Assembly (NCBI GenBank): GCA_025330725.1
Contig: JAIWND010000005.1
Span: forward strand, 434,001 to 498,000
Origin: Chlamydoabsidia padenii
Lineage: Eukaryota; Mucoromycota; Mucoromycetes; Mucorales; Cunninghamellaceae
DNA: 64,000 bases
Direction of reading: 5' to 3'
Part shown: positions 11,872-23,150 of the stretch, in pieces
Layout: each line of letters begins with the position of its first letter
Position numbering within the stretch: the stretch's first letter is position 1
Translations under genes and position numbers: made by a program
The notes under the pieces: model-generated
What the model was told of the DNA's origin: nothing
The model's database searches: none
Seen by the model: only the letters and a program-made list of their open reading frames with translations

Positions 11872-12415
11872 TAACAAATAACCGACTGAACTTGATTCCA
11901 TAAAACTTTAATTGTACCATCCTGATACCCTCATCTCTCTTCTTCTCTAACTAGGGTCCCTTTATATCTAATATATTTTTTTAGTTTAGTATGTAATTTT
12001 ATTCCTATCTCTTTATAATAAAATCAATTTTAACATTGTGTATCCTTTTGTTATTGTTTTTGTATGATCAGCTGTTTTGTCTATATTATTTATTGACATC
12101 AACAATTGAATTATACAAATGACTCATTTGAAACATAAAGTCAAATTGCCTTATTTTTCGATCTACAATTACTGCAATCATCTCACGTGTCGAGTTCCAA
12201 CTCCTCTGGGTGAGTATCGAAATCATATATAGTCAAGGCACATGATTGCTATTGGCTCTGATGATTTTTTATTTTTATTTTTTAGATCGCCGGTGGTCTC
12301 AATTCTCTCTCTCTCTCTCTTCTCCTTTTCCTTCACCATTCCAACTTGATCCACTCTACTAAAATCATATACCCACCCACACCACTTTAAATTTACTTTA
12401 ATAAAGAATTCAACT
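11872..12415. other. spacer between SSH4 and C2H2 gene
   Basis: AT-rich 3' region of SSH4 with AATAAA-like signals, then the promoter and leader of the zinc-finger gene, including a CT repeat near 12301-12321. No copy of the window promoter element was found here. Confidence 0.5.
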
Positions 12416-13141
12416 ATGGACACAGGTCGTATATCTTTACCCTCCATTGATTCCATGTTGAATTCAAGGCCTATCCACTTACAAGCGGGGAATCTATTAT
12501 CAAGCGTAGATCAACATAGATCAGTATTAACAACAAATCAAAAACTATATGATGATCATACTCCACCAATGTCTCCACTACTTGGTAATACACTTCCATC
12601 ATGGTCTTCATCTATTTGGAATAGGCATTCTCGTTCAATATCTTTGGATGATGCTAAACAACCTTTATTATCCACCAGTCAAACTATGCAATCATCATCA
12701 TCAACAACATCAAGATATTCCCCACCTAGACTTGTATCATCGGTGCAACCATCACACCAAGGATCAACATATTACAGATCATTATTGCCTCCAAAACTAT
12801 ATCATCAACATCAAGAATCATCATCAAAAGTAACACCAAACATAAATGATAATCATCATTATACACAACAACAACTAACATCAATAGTACATCGTAATCA
12901 CCATCATCGTCGTACAGTTTCCACTTCCCATGTTACTACATCTCCAAATTATATGGATACTACACCCAATCGTAAGTATCATTGTCCCGAATGCACCAAA
13001 TCCTTCTCTCGACCTTCCTCTTTACGGACCCATATGTATTCACACACTGGGGAAAAACCATTTGCCTGTCCTTATACAGATTGTAATCGAACTTTTAGTG
13101 TCCAATCCAACATGCGTCGACATATTAGGGTCCATTACTAG
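12416..13141 (+). CDS. C2H2 zinc-finger protein, two C-terminal fingers
   Basis: Intronless, 241 residues. Residues 1-180 are low-complexity, rich in Ser, His, Gln, Asn and Pro. The last 55 residues hold two classical C2H2 fingers: CPECTKSF..HMYSH, then the linker TGEKPF, then CPYTDCNRTF..HIRVH. The protein stops right after the second finger. Probably a sequence-specific transcription factor; target unknown. Two fingers at the extreme C terminus behind a disordered region is a common fungal layout. It is one of the few intronless genes in this window. Confidence 0.85.
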   Translation: MDTGRISLPSIDSMLNSRPIHLQAGNLLSSVDQHRSVLTTNQKLYDDHTPPMSPLLGNTLPSWSSSIWNRHSRSISLDDAKQPLLSTSQTMQSSSSTTSRYSPPRLVSSVQPSHQGSTYYRSLLPPKLYHQHQESSSKVTPNINDNHHYTQQQLTSIVHRNHHHRRTVSTSHVTTSPNYMDTTPNRKYHCPECTKSFSRPSSLRTHMYSHTGEKPFACPYTDCNRTFSVQSNMRRHIRVHY

Positions 13142-13301
13142 AATAGAATAGATCCTTCACTCCCCATCCACCCAATAGTATACCAAATAGATTCCATTTA
13201 TTAGTTTTAATACTTATCCCCACACACACAAATAAATCAACATCTTTTTATTATTATTATTTACAATAAACAAATCTAATCTATACTACATATAAAAAAG
13301 T

Positions 13302-13904
13302 TTAATGATCCCCAATAGTATGTTGTATATGTCCAGTTCCAGTGATGATCAAAGGCGGAGACACTGCCTTGCCAAAAGAATCAAATCGAGGATGAATTTG
13401 AATGTCTATCCACCGTTGTGCTGCATGATTGAGGACGAGAGCATCTAGGACCGCCTCTGACGAGACCCGAGCCAAACCAAGTGGTAGTGTTGAGGAATTA
13501 AAAAGTGTCATGGTATCTGGTGTATACGTTTTATTATTAGAGGCACAAGAGGAGGTGGTGAGAATACTAAGGGTGGGTCGAGCCAGACCGACAACTGTGC
13601 CCAGTAACCCACGCAGATGATCAGGGGTACATCCATTCTTGACATTCTTGCACTGTATTATTACCGGTATCTTGTTATTGTCCACTATCCATTCGCCTTT
13701 TAGATCGATCCCTCCGTCGCTTTTACCACCAACATGGACCAACGTCATGCCGAGTGATTCAAAGGCTTCAAGAGTTTGCCATTCAAAGAGTTTGCCTCGA
13801 TACACCGTACTTGTAGGATCAGCAGGTAGTTTCATTTGTCCCTTGAGTGTCGGTATCGTTCGTAGGGTTTTGGTGCTGTGGTGGAAACATCGTTGAAAGA
13901 GCAT
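13302..13904 (-). CDS. RRG7: Rrg7-like mitochondrial protein, PD-(D/E)XK nuclease fold
   Basis: Intronless, 200 residues. Family members are needed for respiratory growth and localise to mitochondria. The core shows a restriction-endonuclease-like signature: YRGKLFEWQTLEAF (helix with acidic residue), GGKSDGGIDLKGEW (catalytic Asp) and IPVIIQCKN (the QxK element). The N terminus MLFQRCFHHSTKTLRTI is basic and Ser/Thr-rich without acidic residues, as expected of a mitochondrial presequence. Length is slightly below the yeast protein. Whether it cuts DNA is unknown for the family. Confidence 0.75.
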   Translation of the reverse strand: MLFQRCFHHSTKTLRTIPTLKGQMKLPADPTSTVYRGKLFEWQTLEAFESLGMTLVHVGGKSDGGIDLKGEWIVDNNKIPVIIQCKNVKNGCTPDHLRGLLGTVVGLARPTLSILTTSSCASNNKTYTPDTMTLFNSSTLPLGLARVSSEAVLDALVLNHAAQRWIDIQIHPRFDSFGKAVSPPLIITGTGHIQHTIGDH

Positions 13905-14262
13905 GTTGTGTTTTACATTCGATTGGGGAAAAGAGAAGAGAAAAACAAAAAAAAAACACTTTTATTTTTTGTTTATCGGGTTTTGAATAATTGGTGCCTC
14001 CCCGTGCCTCCCTTTCATTCCAAAATAGGAACGGCTTGAAGAAAGACCGTGAGATGAATCAAACGTTCACCACTAGTTTCAATAAGCAGAAGATTGTATG
14101 TGATTGTAAATGGAGGATGTATAATGGAGGATTGCTATCAATGTCGCACTTGTCCATTCTCACTCCTGGGCGGGATTTGAAAATAGTGTAAAGTCTATTT
14201 TTCGGGGTGCGTTCCATTCTTCAACTCTTTCTTTGCTTCTTTTTTTTTTAACACTCTTTACA
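13905..14262. other. divergent promoter region with two elements
   Basis: Between the RRG7 ATG and the decayed gene at 14263. It holds TCGGGTTTTGAA at 13976-13987 and an exact element at 14168. A short open frame at 13991-14191 has no recognisable content. Confidence 0.4.
14168..14183 (+). promoter_or_regulatory. GGGCGGGATTTGAAAA element upstream of decayed gene
   Basis: Perfect copy, in sense, 80 bases before the ATG at 14263. Its spacing matches that of live genes in the window. Confidence 0.45.
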
Positions 14263-15151
14263 ATGCTTGCCACTATTGCTTTCAAATGTAAGTTGAAACA
14301 AACCACACACAACGGAATTTCTAATACATAGTCCTTGTAGGATTGCCTTTACTTTTAATTGTAGAAACCAGTCAACCTTGGTGGAAAGCCAGAAAACCCC
14401 CTGATCTCCCCTTGATTGTCACTATGGATCGCATGCTTTGACGTTGTAACAGACTACCGTATAACCTAGTAAAGGACTTGACGGAATAGTAGGTCAAAAA
14501 TTAGGTATATACTAATAATGAGTACTAACCATCTCGTTTTACTGTAGATCCACTATTAATTACCAGACTATTACCGTGCTTTGCGACTCTGGATTAGACG
14601 GCTACCAGGTTGGATAAGGTGGAATAAAAGAGCATGAGCATTATAAAGTAGATACTGACATTCCCCCCTCTTTTTTTTTGTTTTTTGTTTGCAGTATCAT
14701 TAGGTCAACTTGAAACACAATATCGTGATTGGCAGGTGATTCGGAAGTTTACTTGTAAAACGAACAAGTAGGTAAAATTAGATGAATAGGGATTGAGGAA
14801 TGCATAGCACTTCTAATCGTTTTTATTTACTAGGGATCATATTTCTTCAAATTGCAAACATCTCCACACCTATGGCTAAATCGGTCATCCCAGGATATGC
14901 TATCTTGTAATGAAATGATCAATCCCCGATTCGATCCATAAAGTAAGTTACAATTGTATATATCATGGGTTTGTTTATTTATATATAGTATCTTTTATAT
15001 GTATATCATATGACAATGGACAGTGAATCAACCCTCCGGTGCCTATACAACAATGAACCCTCCTCCGATCTGAACACCACCCATTGTATACGACGATACT
15101 CATCCCATGTTTGCCTTGTGTATCAAGTTCAAGTCAAATATAGTCTAGTCA
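14263..15151 (+). pseudogene. decayed intron-containing gene, family unknown
   Basis: An ATG with leader and promoter element (MLATIAFK, donor gtaagt at 14288) is followed by ordered coding-like blocks on the plus strand: SQPWWKARKPPDLPLIVTMD, YYRALRLWIRRLPG, SLGQLETQYRDWQ, FFKLQTSPHLWL and GAYTTMNPPP..VYDDTHPMFAL. They are separated by spacers with good acceptors (for example the pyrimidine run ending near 14694). In-frame stops interrupt the blocks (TGA after DRML, TAA before the YYRAL block, TGA inside the last block). No splicing scheme I tried gives an open frame. I do not recognise the family. It could instead be noise, but the succession of blocks with splice-like borders behind a promoter element argues for a dead gene. 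Confidence 0.4.
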
Positions 15152-15606
15152 TATAGTAGCGATTAGATATACATATACATACATAGTTGCCTGTTACATT
15201 TTAATAAAGAACCATCTACATGGAAACTTGTTTTACATTTGGATAAATTAAAATAGAGTGGTCCCTTTTACAGCATTTACCCCATGATGATGCTGATTGT
15301 TTATGTACCCCACTGATAGATCATGAACAATGACGCATGTTCTATATACGGTAATGTGATAGATCCGGAAGAAGCGGAGATACATCATCAACGTCATGGT
15401 TACCATTTTTAAATCACACCCCTAGATCAAATAGACAAATAAAGTTGAAGAAGATGGTTTTTTTTTTTAATATTATAATTTGCATTGAGAGTAATGTATA
15501 TACAACTAGAGCTAATACTAAAATAATGATGAGTGGTTATCTTCGCCATTAGGACCAAGTGTTTGTTGACCAAAAGACCAGGGAATGATTCAAGCCCAAC
15601 CGAACA

Positions 15607-16101
15607 TTATACCGAGAGGAAGGAGCCAAGTTTGTGATGTCCATCTGTTGAGCCATAAGAATGTTGTGTGGGGTGATGATGATTGTCAGGTGCAGCTAAA
15701 ATAGCGTCGTCGTCTTCATCATCCATGGGAATAAAAAATGCCGGTCCTATAGATCGATATGATGGTGGTTGTAATGATGATTCTTCCGGTGATACTGGTC
15801 CATCGTCTTCTTCTTCAGAATCTTCTTCCAGCAGTAACATGTCGATATCATTTTCCGTATCATACTTGTCTTCACCATCCATTAATATCTTTTCAATAGG
15901 TTCGTCACTACCCAGAGTAAGGTCGACCGTTGTTGGTGTGAGTTCATCAAAACACGCGTCCAGCCAGCTGTCTTGTTGTTGTTGAGTTCTAATGGATTGT
16001 AAAAGTGAATTCCGTACAAGTACAAAGGAATGTAAGGATTCACTTGGTTGGTATACCTCCAGTTTATGGAAGGAGAGTCGTTGCAAGTAGTTGGTATTCA
16101 T
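15607..16101 (-). CDS. small acidic protein with PPSY motif, uncharacterised
   Basis: Intronless, 164 residues. The first 60 residues look folded (YLQRLSFHKLEVYQPSESLH, then a helix with a Gln run). The remainder is acidic and disordered, with a DSEEEDDG stretch and a QPPSYRS motif near residue 112. A PPxY motif could bind WW domains such as those of Rsp5. The C-terminal tail is His-rich and ends GSFLSV. I do not recognise the protein. Support for coding comes from the long frame with a clean start, biased composition typical of disordered proteins, and a GGCGGGATT element 108 bases upstream in gene sense. Confidence 0.6.
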   Translation of the reverse strand: MNTNYLQRLSFHKLEVYQPSESLHSFVLVRNSLLQSIRTQQQQDSWLDACFDELTPTTVDLTLGSDEPIEKILMDGEDKYDTENDIDMLLLEEDSEEEDDGPVSPEESSLQPPSYRSIGPAFFIPMDDEDDDAILAAPDNHHHPTQHSYGSTDGHHKLGSFLSV

Positions 16102-16615
16102 TGTTGTTGGATAAAAGTAGTTGAATTAAGAAAGAAAAAAAAAAAAAAAAGGAAAGAGAAGGAAGGAAAATAATGCGACCGAAAGGATTTTTGACTTTAA
16201 ACATTTCTAATCCCGCCATTTTGGCCCACCGCCATTACAAATGATATTTCATCCTATCATACTATTATCATCTGTTGATTGTCATGGGTTACATTATTTT
16301 AAAGATAGGTCACATGTAAAAATATAGTCCAAATGGTGTTCCTGAGTGTGTGTGTTTTTATTTTTTATTGATAAGATGTGTTTGTGTGTATGCAATACAT
16401 GTCAAAGTATGGGAAAGGGAGAAGATAAAGAGTAAAATCATAAACCATGACATATTAAAAGAAGTTATAAGACTAGAAGCATAAATTATAGGAGGAGTAA
16501 AACAATAAAAATGATTCAGCGCTTGAAATCACGTTATCATCATTGAATAAATAGAGAGAGGGCAGTAACGATAATAATGCTATGTGGTAGGATCGATAAG
16601 GGAAGATGATGTTGA
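16102..16615. other. spacer between two minus-strand genes
   Basis: Promoter of the acidic protein on the left, with the element at 16209 and a poly(A) tract near 16134, and the 3' flank of the A20/AN1 gene on the right. No gene seen. Confidence 0.5.
16209..16217 (-). promoter_or_regulatory. GGCGGGATT half of the promoter element
   Basis: In gene sense reads GGCGGGATT, 108 bases upstream of the ATG at 16101. The TTTGAA half is replaced by a diverged sequence. Confidence 0.35.
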
Positions 16616-17404
16616 TCAAAAGCTATCGAGTCGTTGGAATGAGCGTCCTCCTCGTGGTCGATCATTCAATTTGGGATTGTTCTTGGCCAATATATCTAAT
16701 ATAAAATCAAAACGTTTCATCAGTATCAAATGATGTGCATATAGGGAGGGGAATAAAATAGGCATCTAGTTTACCTTTATCCATGGAAACATGATCAAAT
16801 AGACATTCATGTTTATCGGGATAACGATGAGAATCACAGAATACATAGTCGCATCGACATTTGTTAGTCAGTTGTTTGGTCAATGGAATCTATTTCAAAG
16901 TGGTTTAATTTAGTTTCTTTTCATTATCATCATCCCATGTCTTTTCCTATTTATTACCTTGGTACGACACACAAAGCATCGACCCTTGTTTTTCTGTATT
17001 GGCTTATCTTCTTTATTGGCGTCTTCTTCTGAGGGCGTGGCGGTAACAACTGTCCCAGTTGACTCGGTGTCTTCTTGATCTTGTTTGCTGACTAATGTTG
17101 GTTCAATCATGTTGATATCAACAGTTGTTGAGTTGTTACTAGAAGTGGTTGTTGTTGAGGAGGGGTCTGTTGTTGTTGTTGTAGGTAAAGTCACCGGTTG
17201 TAAGTTTTCATCTAGTATAAAAAGATAAGAAAGGTTGTTAATACCTTCAGTTTTGTTTAATCAGGTTTATAAAAGAGTATACTTACTTGATTTCTGTTGT
17301 TGGCCAAAACATTTTGAGCACATGTTTTGGAAGATAGGGTTACCATAAAAACCACAGCCATTGGTACAAGGTAAAGGAATATCGGATGTCTTGTTATCTT
17401 CCAT
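16616..17404 (-). CDS. A20/AN1 zinc-finger protein (stress-associated type)
   Basis: 188 residues from exons 17404-17287, 17211-16958, 16889-16775 and 16695-16616. The N terminus has an A20 finger (PCTNGCGFYGNPIFQNMCSK, then CF). A Thr/Ser/Asp-rich linker of about 80 residues follows. The C-terminal AN1 finger starts at GRCFVCRTK and continues CRCDYVFCDSHRYPDKHEC and FDH after the third exon junction. Such proteins bind ubiquitin through A20 and act in stress responses and proteasome traffic. All zinc ligands expected for both fingers are present. A GGCGGGAATTGAAA element lies 107 bases upstream. Confidence 0.9.
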
Positions 17405-18025
17405 TGAGTTGGTTAGGAGAAAAAAAAAAAAGTGATAAAGGGAGTTTTTGAAGAAAAGAAAAAAGAGAGAAAATGGAAAAATGATGACGAAAAAATTAAT
17501 CCCTCCGGAATTTCAATTCCCGCCAATGCCCTCCCCTTCAAACGGGGGGGATGTATTTTCATCATAGGATATCCTATAATTGGCAAGCGAATGGAAAAGG
17601 AAGCCAATGATGACTCTTTCTTCATCAAAGACTGAGTTCATCCAGCCAAAACAATGTTTTGATAAACATGATTGGTCAGCCGGCCTTCAAATCAATTAGT
17701 ACTTTTTTTTTTTTTTTTTTTTTTTTTCCCTCTGAGTCAACACTCGTAATTTAAATAGCGGTCATTTTTTTTTTCCCTTCCCTTTTTTCCCTTCTCTTTC
17801 CCTTTTTCTTTTTTAAACCCTCTATACACCCTCACTTTAACTATTTATTGTTTTATAATGGTCTATTCTATTATTCACTAAATCAACTGAGGTTCAGATG
17901 CTCAACTCATCTGGACCAAAGCCGTCGTCTGTCACTGTCTCTATTTTTTTTTATATATATATCTTACTCCTACTTAAGGTGGGTTTCAACAACTATCATT
18001 CACCTTCTCTTACACACCATTCACC
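17405..18025. other. divergent spacer, A20/AN1 gene and cyclin
   Basis: Holds the element at 17511, a T25 tract near 17703-17727 and a pyrimidine-rich leader before the cyclin ATG. Open frames at 17413-17635 overlap on both strands and are low-complexity. Confidence 0.5.
17511..17524 (-). promoter_or_regulatory. GGCGGGAATTGAAA element upstream of A20/AN1 gene
   Basis: In gene sense, 107 bases before the ATG. A second, partial copy (CCGGAATTTCAA, 17505-17516) overlaps it in the opposite direction. Confidence 0.45.
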
Positions 18026-19103
18026 ATGAAAATGAACCACAACCTTCCTTTACCTGTCACCTCCTCAACTACTGACTTGTTGACTGCACCCATCTTGAAC
18101 GCCAACCTTCCTTACCATCAACCTCAACTCCTCTCTTTGCTGATGAACTCGTATGTGAAACAAAACATCGTCCCATCCTTGATGAACAACCAAGTAAAAG
18201 CTCCTCCTCCTCAAGATCAACAACGAACCTATGTGAATGCTCTTGTCGGTAAGTACTCTCCTTGTTTTTTTATAAAAAAAAGAAAAAAAAAAAAGAAAAA
18301 AGAACCATCGTCACACCAAAAAGAATCATTCTCACACATACACATACCCCCTTTTTTTATACCTTACTATCTTAGATGTCACTGTACAAGCGATTGCATC
18401 CATTTGGCCAAATTCAAATACTCCTTCTCAACGTCCTATCGCCAATCTCAACACTTTTTTACACCACATCTTGAAACACTCACGCACCACACACTCGACA
18501 TTACAATTGGCTATCTTTTATCTATTCCGGATCCGTCCCAAGGTTCAAGAACAACACAACGATGTCTATATTGCTTGCGGAAGACGTATGTTTTTGGCGG
18601 CTTTGATTTGTGCTCACAAGTTTTTACAAGACAAGACCTACAAGAACTCGGCTTGGAGTAAGGTCAGTGGATTGGATGTATCTGAAATCAACCATGCTGA
18701 AAAGGTGATGTTGCAACTCTTGGACTATCATCTCTTTGTCAAGAAGGAAACGTATGATCAATGGGTTAACATGTTACAAACACATCTTCACGTCCCTATC
18801 CCTATCCCTCATTCTCCTCCCCCTACTACCATACACTCTCATTCTTCCACTCTACCTTCTCCTGCTTCTTCTCCCACTTCTACTTCTTTATCATCATCAT
18901 CCCCTTCATCCAACATTGTACATTCTACCATATCATCATCTACCAATAGTATCTCCACCAATCCTTCAAGCAATATCTGCTCTGCCACCTTTTCTATGGG
19001 TATACCTACTCCCATTGAAGAGCAAAAGACACATCTCTCTACATCTCCACAACGGAAACGGAAGGCTTCTTTGGACCATGGTATCAAGAAACGACGTTGT
19101 TAG
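18026..19103 (+). CDS. Pcl-type (Pho80 family) cyclin
   Basis: 316 residues from exons 18026-18248 and 18376-19103. The cyclin box covers about residues 80-190: TLQLAIFYLFRIRPKVQE, RRMFLAALICAHKFLQDKTY, NSAWSKVSGLDVSEINHAEK and LLDYHLFVKKETYDQW. The block around HKFLQDKTYKNSAWSKVSGL is the core of Pcl1/Pcl2/Pho80-like cyclins that partner the Pho85 kinase (CDK5-like). The C-terminal third is Ser/Pro/Thr-rich, ending in a basic patch (KKRRC). An intron with A tracts separates the N-terminal tail from the cyclin box. Which Pcl subgroup it belongs to cannot be decided here. Confidence 0.85.
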
Positions 19104-19571
19104 GTCTTCTCCCTCTGGATTCTGGTTTATTTTTTAGTGTATACTATTATTGTAATCTTTGCTTTTATTACTCTTCTTCTTTTATTCTGTGTATATTATT
19201 ATTTTCCCCCTCTGATCAACCTACTTCCTTTAGTTGTATTCCCCCCCTCTCTCTCTCTCTCTCTTCCTGCACCCTCATCTTCTCGGCTAATTCTAAAAGC
19301 TTAAACTGTATTCTTACAAACTTAAATAAAAAATGATCTCATTTGTCTTTGATGTCTATTTGTGTATGAAATTGCCTTTTATTGACTTTGTAAAAGGGGT
19401 CCTTCCCGCAGAAAATTTTTTTTTCCCTTCCACTATCTTGAGTGAGGGAATGGCTTAGAGAAATGTTGAAATGCCGCCTGTGTGTTTTGCAATTCCGCCA
19501 CCCTCGCTCGAACAAAAAAAAAAAAAAAAAAAAAAAGTTAGAAATGGATCTCTTTCACTCATTCAGCAAAC
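19104..19571. other. spacer between cyclin and DPH5
   Basis: Contains a CT repeat near 19250-19265, two reverse-oriented elements and a poly(A) tract at 19508-19535. No gene seen. Confidence 0.5.
19487..19499 (-). promoter_or_regulatory. element pair upstream of DPH5 (reverse orientation)
   Basis: TTGCAATTCCGCC on the plus strand, 73 bases upstream of the DPH5 ATG. A sister copy, TTGAAATGCCGCC, lies at 19466-19478. Both are diverged and point away from the gene. Confidence 0.35.
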
Positions 19572-20583
19572 ATGCTTTACGTTGTTGGGCTCGGCTTATC
19601 GGACGAAACGGATATCACTGTCAAAGGATTGGAAGCCGTTAAAAACAGTGAACGGATCTACTTGGAAGCGTATACCTCTATTTTGACAGTCGGCAAAGAA
19701 AAGTTGGTAATGGGCATAAAAGAAAATAAAAAACTGGATAGATAGATTAACAAAGAAGGGGTGGTGTGTTCATTATATAGGAAGAATATTATGGTAAGCC
19801 TGTAGTAATTGCTGATCGTGAAATGGTGGAATCAGAAAGCGACGTTATTCTCGAAAATGCTGACAAGGTGGATGTCAGTTTTTTGGTGGTTGGCGATCCT
19901 TATGGGTAAAGTAATCTAGTTGACAAGAGGTGGTGCGTGGGGTAGGGAGGAATATCACTCATTGACTCTTTTGTTGTTGTTGTTGTCTTAATAGGGCGAC
20001 TACACATACTGATTTGGTTATCCGTGCTCGCGAACTCGGTATTCCTGTGCAGGTGATTCATAATGCATCGATTATGAATGCGGTAGGCGCGTGTGGACTC
20101 CAACTATACAACTTTGGTCAAACAATCTCGATTGTCTTCTTCACAGACACCTGGCGACCGGATAGCTTTTACGATCGGATCAAGGAAAACAAGGATTTGG
20201 GTCTACACACACTTTGTTTATTGGATATCAAGGTAAAAGAACAAAGCATTGAAAACATGGCACGGGGACGCAAGATCTATGAACCTCCACGATACATGAC
20301 GGTCAATCAGGCTGTCGAACAACTATTGGAAATCGAAGAAAACCGTAAAGAAGGCGTTTGTGGTTCGAAACGATTGGCGATTGGTTGCGCTCGGATTGGT
20401 ACTCAAACACAGCAAATTGTCGCTGGTACTTTGGCTGAATTGGAACATGTTGACTTTGGTGGGCCTTTGCATTCCTTGGTGCTGATTGGTGATCGTATGC
20501 ATGAAATGGAAGCTCAATTTATTCGTGATTATGCCATCAACCCTGAAACCTTTGATGCTATTGTCAAGGATCATTATCATGCT

Positions 20584-20586
<3 letters not shown>
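19572..20586 (+). CDS. DPH5: diphthine methyl ester synthase
   Basis: S-adenosylmethionine-dependent methyltransferase that builds diphthamide on translation elongation factor 2. Exons 19572-19706, 19781-19905 and 19995-20586 give 283 residues, the usual family length. Motifs of this class III methyltransferase are seen in order: [16 protein letters not shown] at the N terminus, [25 protein letters not shown] (split by the second intron), [20 protein letters not shown], and [18 protein letters not shown]. The C-terminal half carries [33 protein letters not shown] and [16 protein letters not shown]. Start chosen at [11 protein letters not shown], which begins exactly as family members do. Confidence 0.95.
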
Positions 20587-20615
<29 letters not shown>

Positions 20616-20713
20616 TTATATCACTTTTTTTAATTTTAAACCCCTCCTTACCCACAGACAATTAAAATAAACAATTCTCTCCCTTTACTGCAACAGGTTG
20701 ACACTGTTGACTC

Positions 20714-20727
20714 GTCGGCGTTTTAAA
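20714..20727 (+). promoter_or_regulatory. GTCGGCGTTTTAAA element upstream of SAPS gene
   Basis: Variant element in gene sense, 78 bases before the ATG at 20805. Confidence 0.4.
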
Positions 20728-20804
20728 ATAAATTGTCTAGTTTATATAAAAGTTATTTTTATCGCTGTCTTTTACTTACTCTTGATTGTTATTCCATCTA
20801 TTGA

Positions 20805-23150
20805 ATGTTGGGCCGACTTGGATTCGGTAAACCTACTACTATTGATGCCCTACTTGACAGCCGACGTGTGACCTTGGAGGAGATTCTTGACATGGAAGAC
20901 TGCCTTGATCAAGTACGAATGCGCCATAAAAAACTCATTGACTAGTAAGTACAACTCATCCATCCTGTTATTAACACACACATACACACACACTCACTCT
21001 CTCTTTTACTTGATATCTTATCAAACAATAGTATACGTCAACCTCTTATTTTATCTCAACTGATTCGATACCTTGTCTTGGGCGAAAAGTATGTGTGGAT
21101 AGCCAGTGAAATCATAACCTCAGCCGTCCCGGCCATTATGGATACCTTGGTGTTGGAACATAAAGAAATCTTACTGGTTTATTGGACTTTACTTTATCAA
21201 AATTATCGATTGACACCTCAACAAGTGGTTTATTTTGTCAAGGTGAACCAAGTCTTATTAGCTCGCCGGCCGGGTGATATGATTCAATTCATCTTTTGCT
21301 TATCTGATCTTTTACCACATTGGATATATCATCTGGAAGATCCTCAAGGCTCTCAATTGGCGGAATTATTGGTCTCTTTATTTCAAGCTGAGCAAGCAAC
21401 TGAAGGGGTGGGAATCATAAAGGTAAGTCCTTTAAAAAAATGAAACTTAACGGGGTATGATGTTAATGACAGGTGTTATACTTTTTCTAGTGGCTACATG
21501 ATCATGGATTAATTCGACTCTTGGTGAATAAGTTGGACCCATCACTTGATCCTATGGTAAGTTATTATCATATATACAAAAAGAAAATGTAATTTAATGT
21601 GATGATAGTAAATAATCAACTTTTTTTTTTTTTTTTTAGTTACATAACATTATTCAACAAATCTTATGTGATATAGTTCGTCTAAGCCAGACATCCCATC
21701 AAGATATCAAGACTATTGGAATCAACGATCTTATTACTGATTTAACTAGGTAAGCTAAAGAAAACATTAGGATGAAGATTGATATATTGACCTTTATTTT
21801 TTTGTAGTAAAGAGATCATGACGGGACTAATCGATTCGATGCTGGATACAACAAAACCTTATGCAACAGATAGTTTTATATGTGGGGCAAAGCTTTTAAT
21901 CAACTTGATACGATATAACGATGAAAGGTAAGGGGAAACATCATGATACGAAATACAAGTGACTAGTTTGAAAAACGGGAAAACTTGATATGTATTATTT
22001 GTTTGTTTTATAGGCATTTAATGGAAAACGGCCTCACACAAGGAAACTCTGATATACTTGCAACTATGTTGTCTTGTTGTACGACTCGAATGGACGATTT
22101 TTTGAACTTGCTGGAAAATCCAAGGTCCAAGGTAAAACCTACAACTACTAAATCACTGAATCCTTATATCTTATTAATTTTTTTTTTATTTAGTTGAAAG
22201 ATCGACTCGGAATGGAACGACTTGTATTAATAGAACTAATTGCAGAATGGGTCCATTGCGCAAATTTGTATGGTGTTGGGAAACATGGGGATAGATTCAA
22301 ATTGGCTTGCTGTGAACAAGGTGTTATTGGACGTATACTGGTAAAATGAAAATAGACAATACAATTGATAGATCATGGTCTAATCTCATTCTTTAAATAT
22401 ATATATATATATATATATATATGGTTAGGACTTGTTTTTTGCATTTCCATCGTGTAACATAATGCATTCTGTGGTGTGTGACATTGTTGGGCAAATCTTT
22501 GAAAGCAAATGCTTGGAAAGAAAGTCCAACCAACAAATGGTATTAGAGGTAATTGGTCAAGATAAACAAATATACAGTGACCTAATGTGATTTTTTACTG
22601 TATTAGGTTTTTACAAATGGACGACTTATTAATCGGATATTGGATGTGGATATTTTAATCAAAACGTAAGTGTTGTATGTTAAAACCCCTACATCTTACT
22701 GACATAACATTAAAACTGATATATAGATCAAAAGAAACCGGATCAACAACACAACTAGGCTATATGGGTCACCTGACACTTCTGACTAAATCTATTCTAC
22801 AGACTCTTCGAAAGCAACCTGACCTGATTCCTACCTTGAAAAACAACACCTCGATTGATATTGACTGGATTCAATGGGATACATATGCAACATCTGTTAT
22901 GGTCTCATGTGCTGATGAGGAGGTACCTTTGGGTGGGGTTTCCCTTCCTACATCACCCACAATCTGTAACTCCCCGACGCCCTCTTTCCCTCTTCCGCCA
23001 CCACCTATTCACATTCCATCTTCCTTACCTTCATCAATACTACATTCAACTTTGCCATCACCATCACTCCTATCACTGCCATCACCATCACTCTTACCAC
23101 TGCCATCATCATATATGCCAACAGAGGTATTCCTAATTAAAATACAATAA
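20805..23150 (+). CDS. SAPS-family protein phosphatase partner (Sit4-associated)
   Basis: Regulatory partner of PP6-type phosphatase (Sit4), acting in G1 progression and nutrient signalling. Exons: 20805-20944, 21032-21422, 21491-21556, 21640-21749, 21808-21927, 22014-22131, 22194-22340, 22429-22548, 22607-22665 and 22727-23150, giving 564 residues in one frame. The SAPS domain is clear: LEEILDMEDCLDQVRMRHKK, IRQPLILSQLIRYLV, CGAKLLINLIRYNDE, RLVLIELIAEWVHCANLYG and GYMGHLTLLTKSIL. The protein ends in a Pro/Ser-rich tail. It is shorter than the 700-1000 residues common in the family. The last exon may instead splice at 23127 (gtattc) to an acceptor near 23202, giving a slightly different end. 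Confidence 0.85.
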
